Origin: Actinomycetes bacterium
Lineage (GTDB): Bacteria; Actinomycetota; Acidimicrobiia; Acidimicrobiales; RAAP-2
Direction of reading: 5' to 3'
Assembly: GCA_021800645.1 (NCBI GenBank)
Contig: JAJYYT010000068.1
Coordinates: 1-8,934, forward strand
DNA length: 8,934 nucleotides
Every line of letters begins with the position of its first letter. The stretch's first letter is position 1. The position numbers were made by a program, and so were the translations under genes. This document shows positions 1 to 5,713 of this stretch, piece after piece. The notes below the pieces were generated by a model that saw only the letters and a program-made list of their open reading frames with translations, did not search any database and was not told the DNA's origin.

Positions 1-473
1 ACGATGTCTGGGTACTCGCGCACGGCCGTGTCCATGTCGCAGAAGAGGACGCCCTGGGCTTCCAGGTCCTCGCGGTTCCGGTGGAAGACGACCTCGGATT
101 CGTACTGCGCGGTCACGCCGGCGAGGTACTTCCGCTCCGCCTCGGGAATGCCCAGCCGCTCGTAGGTGCGCTTGATGGACTCGGGCAGCTCCTCCCAGTC
201 CTTCACCTGCCCGCCGGTCGGCTTGATGTAGTAGTAGATGTCGTCGAAGTCCAGGTCCGGCATGTTGACGGCGAACCACGGCGCCATGGGCTTCTTCTCG
301 AAGCGCCTGAGCGCCCGGAGCCGGAACTCCCGCATCCACTCGGGCTCCCGCTTCATCGCCGACATCTCGCGGACGATCTCTTCGTTGAGGCCCTTCTTGG
401 GCTTGAAGACGTAGTCCTCCTCGTCGCTCCACCCGAGCTGGTAACGACCAAGGTCGAGGTCCACGGTTGCCAT
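1..473 (-). CDS. sufB: Fe-S cluster assembly protein SufB, N-terminal part
   Basis: SufB is the scaffold subunit of the SUF system, which builds Fe-S clusters with SufC (ATPase) and SufD in the cytoplasm. The 157 visible codons match the conserved SufB N-terminus: a GYQLGW-like stretch (here RYQLGWSDEEDYVFKPKKGL, residues 10-29), EIVREMSAMKREPEWM (32-47), a PDLDFDDIYYYIKPT block (72-86), the SIKRTYERLGIPEAER segment (99-114), and GVLFCDMDTAVREYPDI at the cut edge. Full-length SufB is about 470 residues, so roughly two thirds of the gene lies beyond base 1. The ATG at 471-473 is chosen because the protein begins there as family members do, and a good Shine-Dalgarno site precedes it. Any sufR, sufD, sufC or sufS partners are not visible; actinobacterial suf operons often place sufR directly before sufB, but here the upstream neighbour is a divergent mutase gene. 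Confidence 0.95.
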   Translation of the reverse strand, partial: MATVDLDLGRYQLGWSDEEDYVFKPKKGLNEEIVREMSAMKREPEWMREFRLRALRRFEKKPMAPWFAVNMPDLDFDDIYYYIKPTGGQVKDWEELPESIKRTYERLGIPEAERKYLAGVTAQYESEVVFHRNREDLEAQGVLFCDMDTAVREYPDI

Positions 474-483
474 GCGATCGAAT

Positions 484-490
484 CTCCCTT
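484..490 (-). promoter_or_regulatory. Ribosome binding site of sufB
   Basis: The minus strand reads AAGGGAG here, ten bases before the ATG at 473. It is one of the clearer Shine-Dalgarno sequences in the window and supports the chosen start. Confidence 0.7.
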
Positions 491-600
491 GCACTCGTCG
501 CGCCACTCGTCGCCGACGCCGGGGACGTCCACCGCAAGGCGGGTGCCCGCACCGCCCTCGAGCCTGCTGGCCCAGCCCGGCGAGGTGCCCCACGGCGAAT

Positions 601-616
601 TATCCCTACGGTGATA
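601..616. promoter_or_regulatory. Imperfect palindrome upstream of sufB, candidate operator
   Basis: The 16 bases follow TATCnCnnnnGnGATA: TATC and GATA arms plus an inner C/G pair. It lies about 128 bases upstream of the sufB ATG in the most A/T-rich part of the gap, overlapping a GATAAT-like -10 candidate on the minus strand. Suf operons are commonly controlled by Fe-S or iron sensors. The motif does not match the mycobacterial SufR site as I recall it, so the regulator is unknown. Confidence 0.35.
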
Positions 617-787
617 GTAACAACTCTGGGGGCCGCCCCATGCGCCTTGGCCCGGCGCGGCGGCCACGACCCCTTGCTCCCCCAAACGAGGGTGCGAACC
701 CGATCGTGAGCCGCCGACCAGGACCGGAGGACCGCAGTTGCGGTCACCCTGCGTCCCCGAGGAGGGCGCCCCGACGGCCTGCCGGAA

Positions 788-807
788 ATACTTTGATGCC
801 GAAGTAT
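788..807. promoter_or_regulatory. Palindrome at the mutase start, candidate operator and -10
   Basis: Perfect 6-bp arms ATACTT (788-793) and AAGTAT (802-807) flank an 8-base centre in which a further G/C pair (795/800) matches. The right arm overlaps TATCAT (805-810), a good -10 hexamer, and position 817, seven bases after it, is an in-frame GTG. The site therefore covers the ATG candidate at 796 and is compatible with a leaderless transcript beginning at GTG 817. No matching -35 was seen. Confidence 0.4.
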
Positions 808-2445
808 CATGGTCTCGTGGCGGACCGTCGCCGTTGGCAGGAAGAGTTCGACCGATCACCGTCTCGAGGCGTCCCCTTCGAGACGATGTCCGGGATCCCG
901 CTCGAGCCGGTGTACGGACCCGACGGCGCGGAGCTCCCGGGCCAGTTCCCCTACACGCGCGGCCCCTACGCGTCGATGTACCGCTCGAGGCTGTGGACGA
1001 TGCGCCAGTTCGCCGGCTTCGGCACTGCGGAGGACACGAACCGCCGGTTCAAAGAGCTGCTCCGCTCTGGCGGCAACGGGCTCTCGACGGCGTTCGACAT
1101 GCCGACCCTGCTCGGGCGCGACTCCGACGACCCTCTCGCCAAGGGCGAGGTCGGCAGGGCCGGCGTTGCCGTCGACACGCTCGCCGACATGGACACGCTC
1201 TTCTCGGGGATCGACCTCGGCGCCGTCACCACCTCGATGACCATCAACTCGGCCGCGGCGATGGTGATGGCGATGTACGTCTCGGTCGCCGACCGCACCG
1301 GCGTCTTGAGATCGGCGCTCGGCGGCACCATCCAAAACGACATCTTGAAGGAGTACCAGGCGCAGAAGGAGTACGTCTTCCCGCCACGCCCCTCGGTGCG
1401 GCTCGTGACGGACGTAATGCGCTTCGCTGCCGCAGAGCTGCCCCGCTGGCACCCGGTCTCGGTGTCCGGCTACCACATCCGCGAAGCCGGCTCCACGGCG
1501 GCCCAGGAGCTCGCCTTCACGCTCGCCAACGGCTTCGCGTACGTCGAGGCAGCGGTTGCGGCCGGTCTCGCCGTCGATGACTTCGCTCCGCGGCTGAGCT
1601 TCTTCTTCAACTCGCACATCGACTTCTTCGAGGAGATCGCGAAGTTCCGCGCGGCGAGGCGCATCTACGCCCGATGGATGCGTGACCGCTACGGGGCGGT
1701 GGAGCCGCGCTCGATGCAGTTGCGCTTCCACACCCAGACCGCAGGGGTCTCCCTCACCGCCCAGCAGCCCGAGGTGAACCTGTCTCGGGTCGCGATCGAG
1801 GCCCTCGCGGCTGTGCTCGGGGGGACCCAGAGCCTCCACACCGACTCCTACGACGAGGCGCTGGCTCTCCCGACGGAGAAGGCGGCACGTCTGTCGCTGC
1901 GGACCCAGCAGGTGATCGCGGAAGAGACCGGGGTCGTCCACGTCGCGGACCCTCTCGGAGGCTCGTGGTTCGTCGAGGAGCTCACCGACGAGCTCGAGCG
2001 CCAGGCCGAGCAGATCTTCTCGTATCTCATGGAAGCCGGATCGGGCTCCATGCTCGAAGGCGTGCTCGCGTCCATCGACGACGGATGGTTCTGCTCGCAG
2101 ATCGCCGACTCGGCGTACCGGTTCCAGTCCAAGGTCGCGTCGGGCCAGTGGGTGCAGGTGGGCGTGAACGGCTACACGGACGGCGACGACGGCGAGACCC
2201 CGATCCTCTACATCGACCCCGAGGTCGAAGCGCGCCAGCTCGAGAGGCTGGCCGCAGTGAAGCAGTCGCGCGACGATGACGCCGTCCGGCGGTCGCTCGA
2301 CCGGCTGGGGCGCGAGGCGGCGGATCCGACGGTCAACTTGATGCCCGCCCTCATCGACGCCGCAAAGGCCTACGTCACGGTGGGCGAGGCGATGCACACG
2401 CTCGAGTCGGTGTTTGGCACCTGGTTCGAGCCGGCCTTCGTGTGA
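796..2445 (+). CDS. Acyl-CoA mutase large subunit, isobutyryl-CoA mutase-like
   Basis: Catalytic TIM-barrel subunit of an adenosylcobalamin-dependent acyl-CoA mutase, 549 residues if started at ATG 796. Family blocks are complete: FPYTRGPYASMYRSRLWTMR (51-70), AFDMPT (99-104), GTIQNDILKEY (177-187), SGYHIREAGS (224-233), FAPRLSFFF (263-271), GGTQSLHTDSYDEALALPT (342-360), DPLGGSWFVEELT (385-397). Aligned to Propionibacterium MCM, Tyr89 becomes F72, Arg207 becomes Q190, Ala116 stays A99, and His244 is H227. Phe and Gln at the first two positions are the isobutyryl-CoA mutase signature. 2-Hydroxyisobutyryl-CoA mutase has Ile and Asp where this protein has F72 and A99, so that activity is unlikely. 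The protein lacks the cobalamin domain, which the next gene supplies through a 4-base GTGA overlap. Start uncertain: ATG 796 has only a weak GGA at 784-786, and GTG 817 fits equally well. No MeaB-type chaperone GTPase is visible. Pivalyl-CoA or another branched acyl-CoA remains possible. Confidence 0.9.
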   Translation: MPKYHGLVADRRRWQEEFDRSPSRGVPFETMSGIPLEPVYGPDGAELPGQFPYTRGPYASMYRSRLWTMRQFAGFGTAEDTNRRFKELLRSGGNGLSTAFDMPTLLGRDSDDPLAKGEVGRAGVAVDTLADMDTLFSGIDLGAVTTSMTINSAAAMVMAMYVSVADRTGVLRSALGGTIQNDILKEYQAQKEYVFPPRPSVRLVTDVMRFAAAELPRWHPVSVSGYHIREAGSTAAQELAFTLANGFAYVEAAVAAGLAVDDFAPRLSFFFNSHIDFFEEIAKFRAARRIYARWMRDRYGAVEPRSMQLRFHTQTAGVSLTAQQPEVNLSRVAIEALAAVLGGTQSLHTDSYDEALALPTEKAARLSLRTQQVIAEETGVVHVADPLGGSWFVEELTDELERQAEQIFSYLMEAGSGSMLEGVLASIDDGWFCSQIADSAYRFQSKVASGQWVQVGVNGYTDGDDGETPILYIDPEVEARQLERLAAVKQSRDDDAVRRSLDRLGREAADPTVNLMPALIDAAKAYVTVGEAMHTLESVFGTWFEPAFV

Positions 2446-3131
2446 CCTCGATGCGCGGCCCTGGGGATCGCGGGGCTGCCGGCTTCTCCGGCGGCAGTGC
2501 CGACACCTCCGGCGGGGTTGCCGGCGCGGTTGTTGGCGGGGTTGTTGGCGGGGTTGCCGGCGCGGTGTCCGGCGGGGTTGCCGGCGCGGTGTCCGGCGGG
2601 GTTGCCGGCGGGGTTGCCGGCGCGGTGTCCGGCGGGGTTGCCGGCGCACGAGGCTCGAGCTCAGCTGGGGCACCCGCGGGCCATGACGACCCGCCGATTC
2701 GGGTCCTCCTCGCCAAGGTGGGCCTCGACGGGCACGACCGCGGGCTTCGGGTGGTCGCCCGGGTGCTCCGCGACCACGGTTTCGAGGTCATCTTCGCCGG
2801 CCTGCGCCAGACGCCCGAGGCCATCGCTGCCGCAGTCGTCCAAGAGGACGTCGACGTCGTGGGCGTGTCGATGCACAACGGCGCGCACCTCACGCTGGCA
2901 CCCGCCGTCATCGGCGCCTTGCACGATGTGGGGCTCGCGACGCCGGTGATCGTCGGCGGCATCGTCCCGGACGTCGACGTTCCACGCCTCGAGAAGATGG
3001 GCGTCGCGGCCGTGCTCGGCCCGGGCGCCTCCAACGATGAGGTGGTCGACGCCGTCAGGGCTGCCGCCCTCGCCCCGCCCAACGGCACACCGGGCGCTCG
3101 GGGAGACCAGGAGACCGCCGGGCGGTCCTGA
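2442..3131 (+). CDS. Cobalamin-binding small subunit of acyl-CoA mutase
   Basis: B12-binding subunit that pairs with the preceding large subunit; 229 residues from a GTG overlapping the upstream stop. The cobalamin domain runs from about residue 85 to 210: IRVLLAKVGLDGHDRG contains the DxHxxG motif (D96, H98, G101) whose histidine is the lower axial ligand of cobalt, followed by GLRQTPEAI (120-128) and the GGIVPDVD loop (172-179). Stand-alone partners such as IcmB are near 135 residues. The excess is an N-terminal leader rich in Gly, Val and Ala (about 24-69) encoded by a DNA tandem repeat, then a short Ser/Pro linker. In the usual SxL motif position this protein has S143-M-H145. The true start could be the ATG at 2451 or one of several in-frame GTG codons in the repeat, so leader length is uncertain. 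The GTGA overlap suggests translational coupling. Confidence 0.88.
   Translation: MTSMRGPGDRGAAGFSGGSADTSGGVAGAVVGGVVGGVAGAVSGGVAGAVSGGVAGGVAGAVSGGVAGARGSSSAGAPAGHDDPPIRVLLAKVGLDGHDRGLRVVARVLRDHGFEVIFAGLRQTPEAIAAAVVQEDVDVVGVSMHNGAHLTLAPAVIGALHDVGLATPVIVGGIVPDVDVPRLEKMGVAAVLGPGASNDEVVDAVRAAALAPPNGTPGARGDQETAGRS
2511..2648 (+). repeat. 12-bp coding tandem repeat in the B12-subunit leader
   Basis: About eleven and a half units of 12 bases (core GGCGGGGTTGCC, alternating with GGCGCGGTGTCC) run head to tail. Many pair into 24-base higher-order units at 2547-2570, 2571-2594 and 2607-2630, interrupted by single units at 2535 and 2595. Each unit encodes four residues (GGVA or GAVS), so copy-number change keeps the frame open. 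The near-identity of the units suggests recent slippage or unequal recombination. Confidence 0.9.
3113..3127 (+). terminator. GC-rich hairpin at the end of the mutase operon
   Basis: GACCGCC and GGCGGTC form a perfect 7-bp inverted repeat around one central G (a 6-bp stem with three-base loop is sterically likelier), overlapping the last codons of the small subunit. No T tract follows, so classical intrinsic termination is not shown. Its position between convergent genes makes a termination or mRNA-end role plausible. Confidence 0.3.
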
Positions 3132-3175
3132 TCCCCACCCCCGATGAGGAGCGTGACGCCCGTGGGCGGCCGCGC

Positions 3176-3266
3176 ACCGCCGACCCGTCAGCGCGCGACG
3201 GGTGTCACCGTGAGCGGCCGGGACCGCCGATCCGTCAGCGCGGGACGAGTGTCACCGTGAGCGGCC
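3176..3266. repeat. Direct 44-bp duplication of the RodZ-like gene's 3' end
   Basis: Positions 3176-3219 and 3223-3266 match at 41 of 44 bases, with a 47-base period. The right copy carries the last codons and stop of the minus-strand membrane protein (PLTVTLVPR-stop). The left copy, beyond the stop, would read PLTVTPVAR-stop in the equivalent frame. This is a partial tandem duplication of a gene end, now diverging. Confidence 0.85.
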
Positions 3267-4185
3267 CCCCAGCGCCGCCCGGGAGCACCACGGGCACACC
3301 GGTGATGGACACCTTCGCCGCGCCCGGTGCCCCGATCACGATCGTCGAGTGACCGGTGAGCGACAGGGACGCCGATGCGCCGGGCGCGAAGGTCTGGGCG
3401 AGCACCATCGTGCCGGTCGCCGACGTCACGCTCATCCAGCAGTCCGATGTGGTCGCTCCGATCGTGAGCGAGTACGTCGTGCTCAGCGGCTGGTAGGTGG
3501 CAGAGGAGCTCGTCGAGGCGACCGCCGTGTACTTCGCTGGGAGCGTGGTGGTCGGGGGGGTGCGGACGTGGGCATGGGTGCCGGCCGACCGCCGCGGTGG
3601 ATGCGCCACGTGATGGGAGCGCACGACGACGTACGCGGCGCCAGCCCCTGCGGCGACGAGCACGGCGAGCGCCGCGACCAGCCCACCCAGGCGGCGGGCG
3701 GGACGCTGCATGGCGTTGAGGGAGCGATCAGGGTGCACGCTCGCCGAGCCGGATGAGGCGAGCGGCTGGCGGGACGCGTCTTTGCCGAGATCGTCGAAGC
3801 TCGCGAGCACCTCTCCCCCGGCCCGCCCGACTCCCCCGGGCTCCCGGGCTCCCCCGGCTCGCCCGGCTCCCCCGGCTGCCCCGGGCTCCCGGGCTCCCCC
3901 GGCCGCTGCAGAGGATTGGCCAGCCCGGTCGTCGAAGGAAGCGGTGCCGGGGACCCCGACCCTGCCGGCGGAGCCAGGCGTTCGGGCAGCACCAGGTTCG
4001 GGGGGCGGCACCAGCCTGACACCGCTGCGCTCGCCACCGCCCAGGTGGCCCAGCACGTCGAGCGTCTGGCGATAGTCGTCGATCGACTCGGCCTCACTGA
4101 TCCTGCGCCTCCGAACGACCGCAACGAGGATCACCACGACTCCGATGCCGGCGGCAAGCGTGACCGCTACCTCCACGTCCTCCAT
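3235..4185 (-). CDS. Two-pass membrane protein with RodZ-C-like outer domain
   Basis: Predicted 316-residue inner-membrane protein. A first hydrophobic helix at about 7-24 is followed by RRRR (25-28), which should keep the following region in the cytoplasm. Residues 60-160 are disordered and rich in Gly, Ala, Pro and Arg, with two GGAREPG copies 15 residues apart and two ASFDD motifs (near 82 and 128). A second helix spans about 166-188 after an arginine-rich stretch (RPARR), then a Thr/Ser/Pro linker and a beta-rich domain at about 236-302. That domain has the order seen in the RodZ C-terminal domain (DUF4115): a DCW-x-SV strand, a turn before FAPGASASLSLTG, and STIVIGAPGAAKVSITGVPV. The RodZ helix-turn-helix is absent, so I do not name it rodZ; a cell-envelope role is inference. 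ATG 4185 has no Shine-Dalgarno before it; GGAGG lies just inside the reading frame, so a slightly later start is possible. Confidence 0.65.
   Translation of the reverse strand: MEDVEVAVTLAAGIGVVVILVAVVRRRRISEAESIDDYRQTLDVLGHLGGGERSGVRLVPPPEPGAARTPGSAGRVGVPGTASFDDRAGQSSAAAGGAREPGAAGGAGRAGGAREPGGVGRAGGEVLASFDDLGKDASRQPLASSGSASVHPDRSLNAMQRPARRLGGLVAALAVLVAAGAGAAYVVVRSHHVAHPPRRSAGTHAHVRTPPTTTLPAKYTAVASTSSSATYQPLSTTYSLTIGATTSDCWMSVTSATGTMVLAQTFAPGASASLSLTGHSTIVIGAPGAAKVSITGVPVVLPGGAGGPLTVTLVPR
3836..3903 (-). repeat. 45-bp-period repeat in the membrane protein's linker
   Basis: A 23-base block is repeated exactly at 3836-3858 and 3881-3903, with related proline/glycine-type CCCGGCTCC segments between. 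It encodes the repeated GGAREPG and GGAGRAGG pieces of the cytoplasmic linker, so it is in frame. Confidence 0.75.
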
Positions 4186-4253
4186 ATAACAGGATCGGAG
4201 CGACCGGTGTGGAGTGTGGTTCCGACGCGTTTGGGCAATGGGAGGGCCGCGCT

Positions 4254-4317
4254 CCCCTTACGGGAAGATCCCCTTACGGGAAGATCCCCTTACGGGAAGA
4301 TCCCCTTACGGGAAGAA
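4254..4317. repeat. Four 16-bp tandem repeats between divergent genes
   Basis: The unit CCCCTTACGGGAAGAT occurs four times without spacing at 4254, 4270, 4286 and 4302; only the final base of the last unit differs. Junctions create GGGA-AGA-TCCC inverted repeats. The array is intergenic, upstream of both the membrane protein (minus) and the TetR gene (plus), and ends just before a possible -35 at 4318. It could be a cluster of protein-binding sites, a spacer that varies in length, or neutral slippage. Confidence 0.92.
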
Positions 4318-4359
4318 TTGCGCGCCAGTTCCCTGTAACCTCTCATTTCAGTGGAACTG
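4318..4359 (+). promoter_or_regulatory. Candidate tetR promoter with paired CAGT/ACTG operators
   Basis: A weak promoter-like pair, TTGCGC (4318-4323) and TCTCAT (4341-4346), is spaced by 17 bases. Two related motifs overlap it: CAGTTCCCTG (4326-4335) in the spacer and CAGTGGAACTG (4349-4359) just past the -10. The second is a palindrome with CAGT and ACTG arms. CAGTTCC (4326-4332) and GGAACTG (4353-4359) also form a perfect 7-bp inverted repeat over 20 bases. This arrangement suits an autorepressing TetR protein; binding is inferred. Confidence 0.4.
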
Positions 4360-4399
4360 CACCGGCGAGCCTGCCGGAGACCGAGGAAAGAGAGCCGCA

Positions 4400-4996
4400 G
4401 TGGCCAGCGAGATTGACAAGATCGACGGAAGGCGCGCACGAGGCCTGAGGACGCGCGACGCGATCATCAGCGCGCTCTTGGACCTCGTCGCTCGGGGCGA
4501 CATCGCTCCGACGGCCCAGCGCATCGCCGACCGGGCAGGTGTATCCGTGAGGTCCGTCTATCAGCACTTCGCTGACGTCGAGGGTCTGTACGCCGACGCA
4601 GCCGAGCGAACCTACGATTGGGTTCGCGAGACCACCAAGAGCATCGACGTCTCGCTCGCGCTCGACAAGCGAGTCGACGCGTACGTCGAGAGCCGGGCAA
4701 GCATGCTCGACTCCCTGCTCTCCTTTCATCGCTCGGTCCGGCTGATGGAACCCTCCTCCGACAGGATCCGCTCGTACCGCCTGGCGACGGAGAAGTGGGA
4801 GAAGGACCGGATCGGGAAGGTCTTCGCACCCGAGCTCAAGGCCATGGACGCACCGACTCGTTCGGCGGTGCTCGCCGGAATCGACGTGCTCGCGAGCGCC
4901 GATGCATGGGACCACCTGCGGCGCAACGGGCAGTCGGCGCGCGCAGCCCGGCAGACGCTGAGGACGGGGATCCTGTCGCTCCTGGGCTCGAGGTAG
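4400..4996 (+). CDS. TetR family transcriptional regulator
   Basis: DNA-binding regulator of 198 residues, the usual size for the family. The N-terminal domain has RTRDAIISALLDLVARGD (17-34) as helix 1 and PTAQRIADRAGVSVRSVYQHFADVEGLY (37-64) as the helix-turn-helix, ending in the diagnostic YxHF. The C-terminal ligand-binding domain is all-helical and not recognisable to a ligand class; one WEKDRIGK stretch and a DVLASADAWDHLRR segment near the end resemble other actinobacterial TetR proteins. GTG 4400 is chosen because GAGGAAAGAGAG lies just upstream and the N-terminus is then of normal length; the open frame extends back to 4214 but covers the repeat array and promoter-like motifs. It is divergent from the membrane protein gene, a possible target. 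The downstream neighbour is convergent. Confidence 0.85.
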   Translation: MASEIDKIDGRRARGLRTRDAIISALLDLVARGDIAPTAQRIADRAGVSVRSVYQHFADVEGLYADAAERTYDWVRETTKSIDVSLALDKRVDAYVESRASMLDSLLSFHRSVRLMEPSSDRIRSYRLATEKWEKDRIGKVFAPELKAMDAPTRSAVLAGIDVLASADAWDHLRRNGQSARAARQTLRTGILSLLGSR

Positions 4997-5112
4997 CCCG
5001 TCTTCGACCCGACAGGCGCTCTCCTTCCAGGCGGCGTCTGCGCACCCGAGCACCCGACGGCATCTCCCCACCGGCCTTCCGGGGCCCAGAGCGGCTCGCC
5101 GAGCCCGCCCCC

Positions 5113-5141
5113 GTGGACCTGCAAGCGAAGCTCAGGTCCGC
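5113..5141. terminator. Inverted repeat at the end of the minus-strand operon
   Basis: GGACCTG (5115-5121) and CAGGTCC (5133-5139) are perfect 7-bp arms around an 11-base loop; a G-T wobble and one more G-C pair extend the stem outward. It overlaps the RmlC-like stop codon and lies between convergent genes. No T tract follows on either strand, so a terminator role is tentative. Confidence 0.35.
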
Positions 5142-5680
5142 AGGCCGAGGCGCGGACGCAATGCCGGCAAGATGCCGGCTCGGCGCGGGTTGGCCCTGTC
5201 GCGTGCTGAGAGCACCGGCTCCTCCACTGCCCAGTCGGCGCCCACAGCTGGATCGTCCCAGGCCAGCCCCAGCTCGTCCGCAGGGTTGTAGTAGCCGTCG
5301 ACGAGGTACCACAAGAGGACGTCGGTCAGCGCTGCGAACCCGTGCGCCACTCCCGGCGGGATGAAGAGCCCGCGATCCTCGTGGCCGTCGAGCTCGATCG
5401 TCTCGGTCACCCCGTCGGTCGGCGAGCCCTCCCTGAGGTCATGGAGCACCACGCGTGCGCGGCCGCGCAGCACGTACCAGTAGTCCGCTTGATGGAGGTG
5501 ATAGTGGAGCCCGACGACAGCCCCGGCCTGCTTCTCGGAGCGGTTGGCCTGCACCATCTCGCGCCCGAGCGGAAACCACTGTCGCCGATAGGTCTCCACG
5601 AAGCGACCCCGCTCGTCGCCGTGCGCCTCGGGGACCACGACGAGGACGTCCCCGATCCTTGACTGCAGGAGCGTCGGCAC
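5132..5680 (-). CDS. RmlC-like dTDP-4-dehydrorhamnose 3,5-epimerase family protein
   Basis: Cupin of 182 residues, the usual RmlC length. RmlC epimerises C3 and C5 of dTDP-4-keto-6-deoxyglucose in dTDP-rhamnose synthesis. Family order is clear: DERGRFVETY (22-31), QANRSEKQAGAVVGLHYH (44-61), LRGRARVVLHDLREGSPT (71-88), FIPPGVAHGF (106-115), VDGYYNPADELGLAWDDP (127-144) and PVLSARDR (155-162). The catalytic His-Asp pair (H59, D161), the second His (H113) and a Tyr pair (Y130, Y131) are present. The arginine of the usual RGLHYQ block is V56, and the following Gln is H61, so substrate or activity may differ. No rmlA, rmlB or rmlD is adjacent; it is the last gene of a minus-strand cluster, 33 bases after the MBL hydrolase. 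The GTG start at 5680 lacks a clear ribosome site but agrees with the family N-terminus. Confidence 0.82.
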   Translation of the reverse strand: MPTLLQSRIGDVLVVVPEAHGDERGRFVETYRRQWFPLGREMVQANRSEKQAGAVVGLHYHLHQADYWYVLRGRARVVLHDLREGSPTDGVTETIELDGHEDRGLFIPPGVAHGFAALTDVLLWYLVDGYYNPADELGLAWDDPAVGADWAVEEPVLSARDRANPRRAGILPALRPRLGLRT

Positions 5681-5713
5681 CGACGCACAGTAGCCCCGCC
5701 TTGCGCGGCCCGG

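Larger units (their letters stand above)
474..795. other. Intergenic region between divergent sufB and mutase genes
   Basis: This 322-base gap must hold the promoters of two divergent transcripts. A locally A/T-richer patch at about 597-623 contains a palindrome, listed separately, and on the minus strand a GATAAT-like hexamer that could be a -10 box for sufB; no convincing -35 was found. The right end carries a second palindrome at 788-807. The mutase frame stays open through the gap from about 472, but that stretch is arginine/proline-rich and resembles no mutase N-terminus, so I treat it as non-coding. No RNA gene was recognised. Confidence 0.6.

Noticed and set aside
472..795. Upstream extension of the mutase frame
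   Set aside because: It is open but low in complexity and Arg/Pro-rich, overlaps the sufB control region, and family members start near the RRRWQEEF segment.
856..2673. A 605-codon open frame on the minus strand opposite the mutase genes
   Set aside because: It is very rich in Arg, includes PRRQPRR-like repeats that are the antisense of the 12-bp array, and matches no family. The plus strand encodes conserved mutase domains.
2445..2690. Split or frameshifted fusion of the mutase and B12 domains
   Set aside because: The large subunit ends at the natural C-terminus of the two-subunit class and the small subunit begins by a normal GTGA overlap, so a native two-gene form is the simpler reading.
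3157..3168. CGCCC/GGGCG hairpin between convergent genes as a terminator
   Set aside because: The loop would have only two bases and no T tract follows; the hairpin at 3113-3127 is a better candidate.
4254..4317. The 16-bp array as a CRISPR
   Set aside because: Units abut directly with no spacers and are too short; no cas gene is present.
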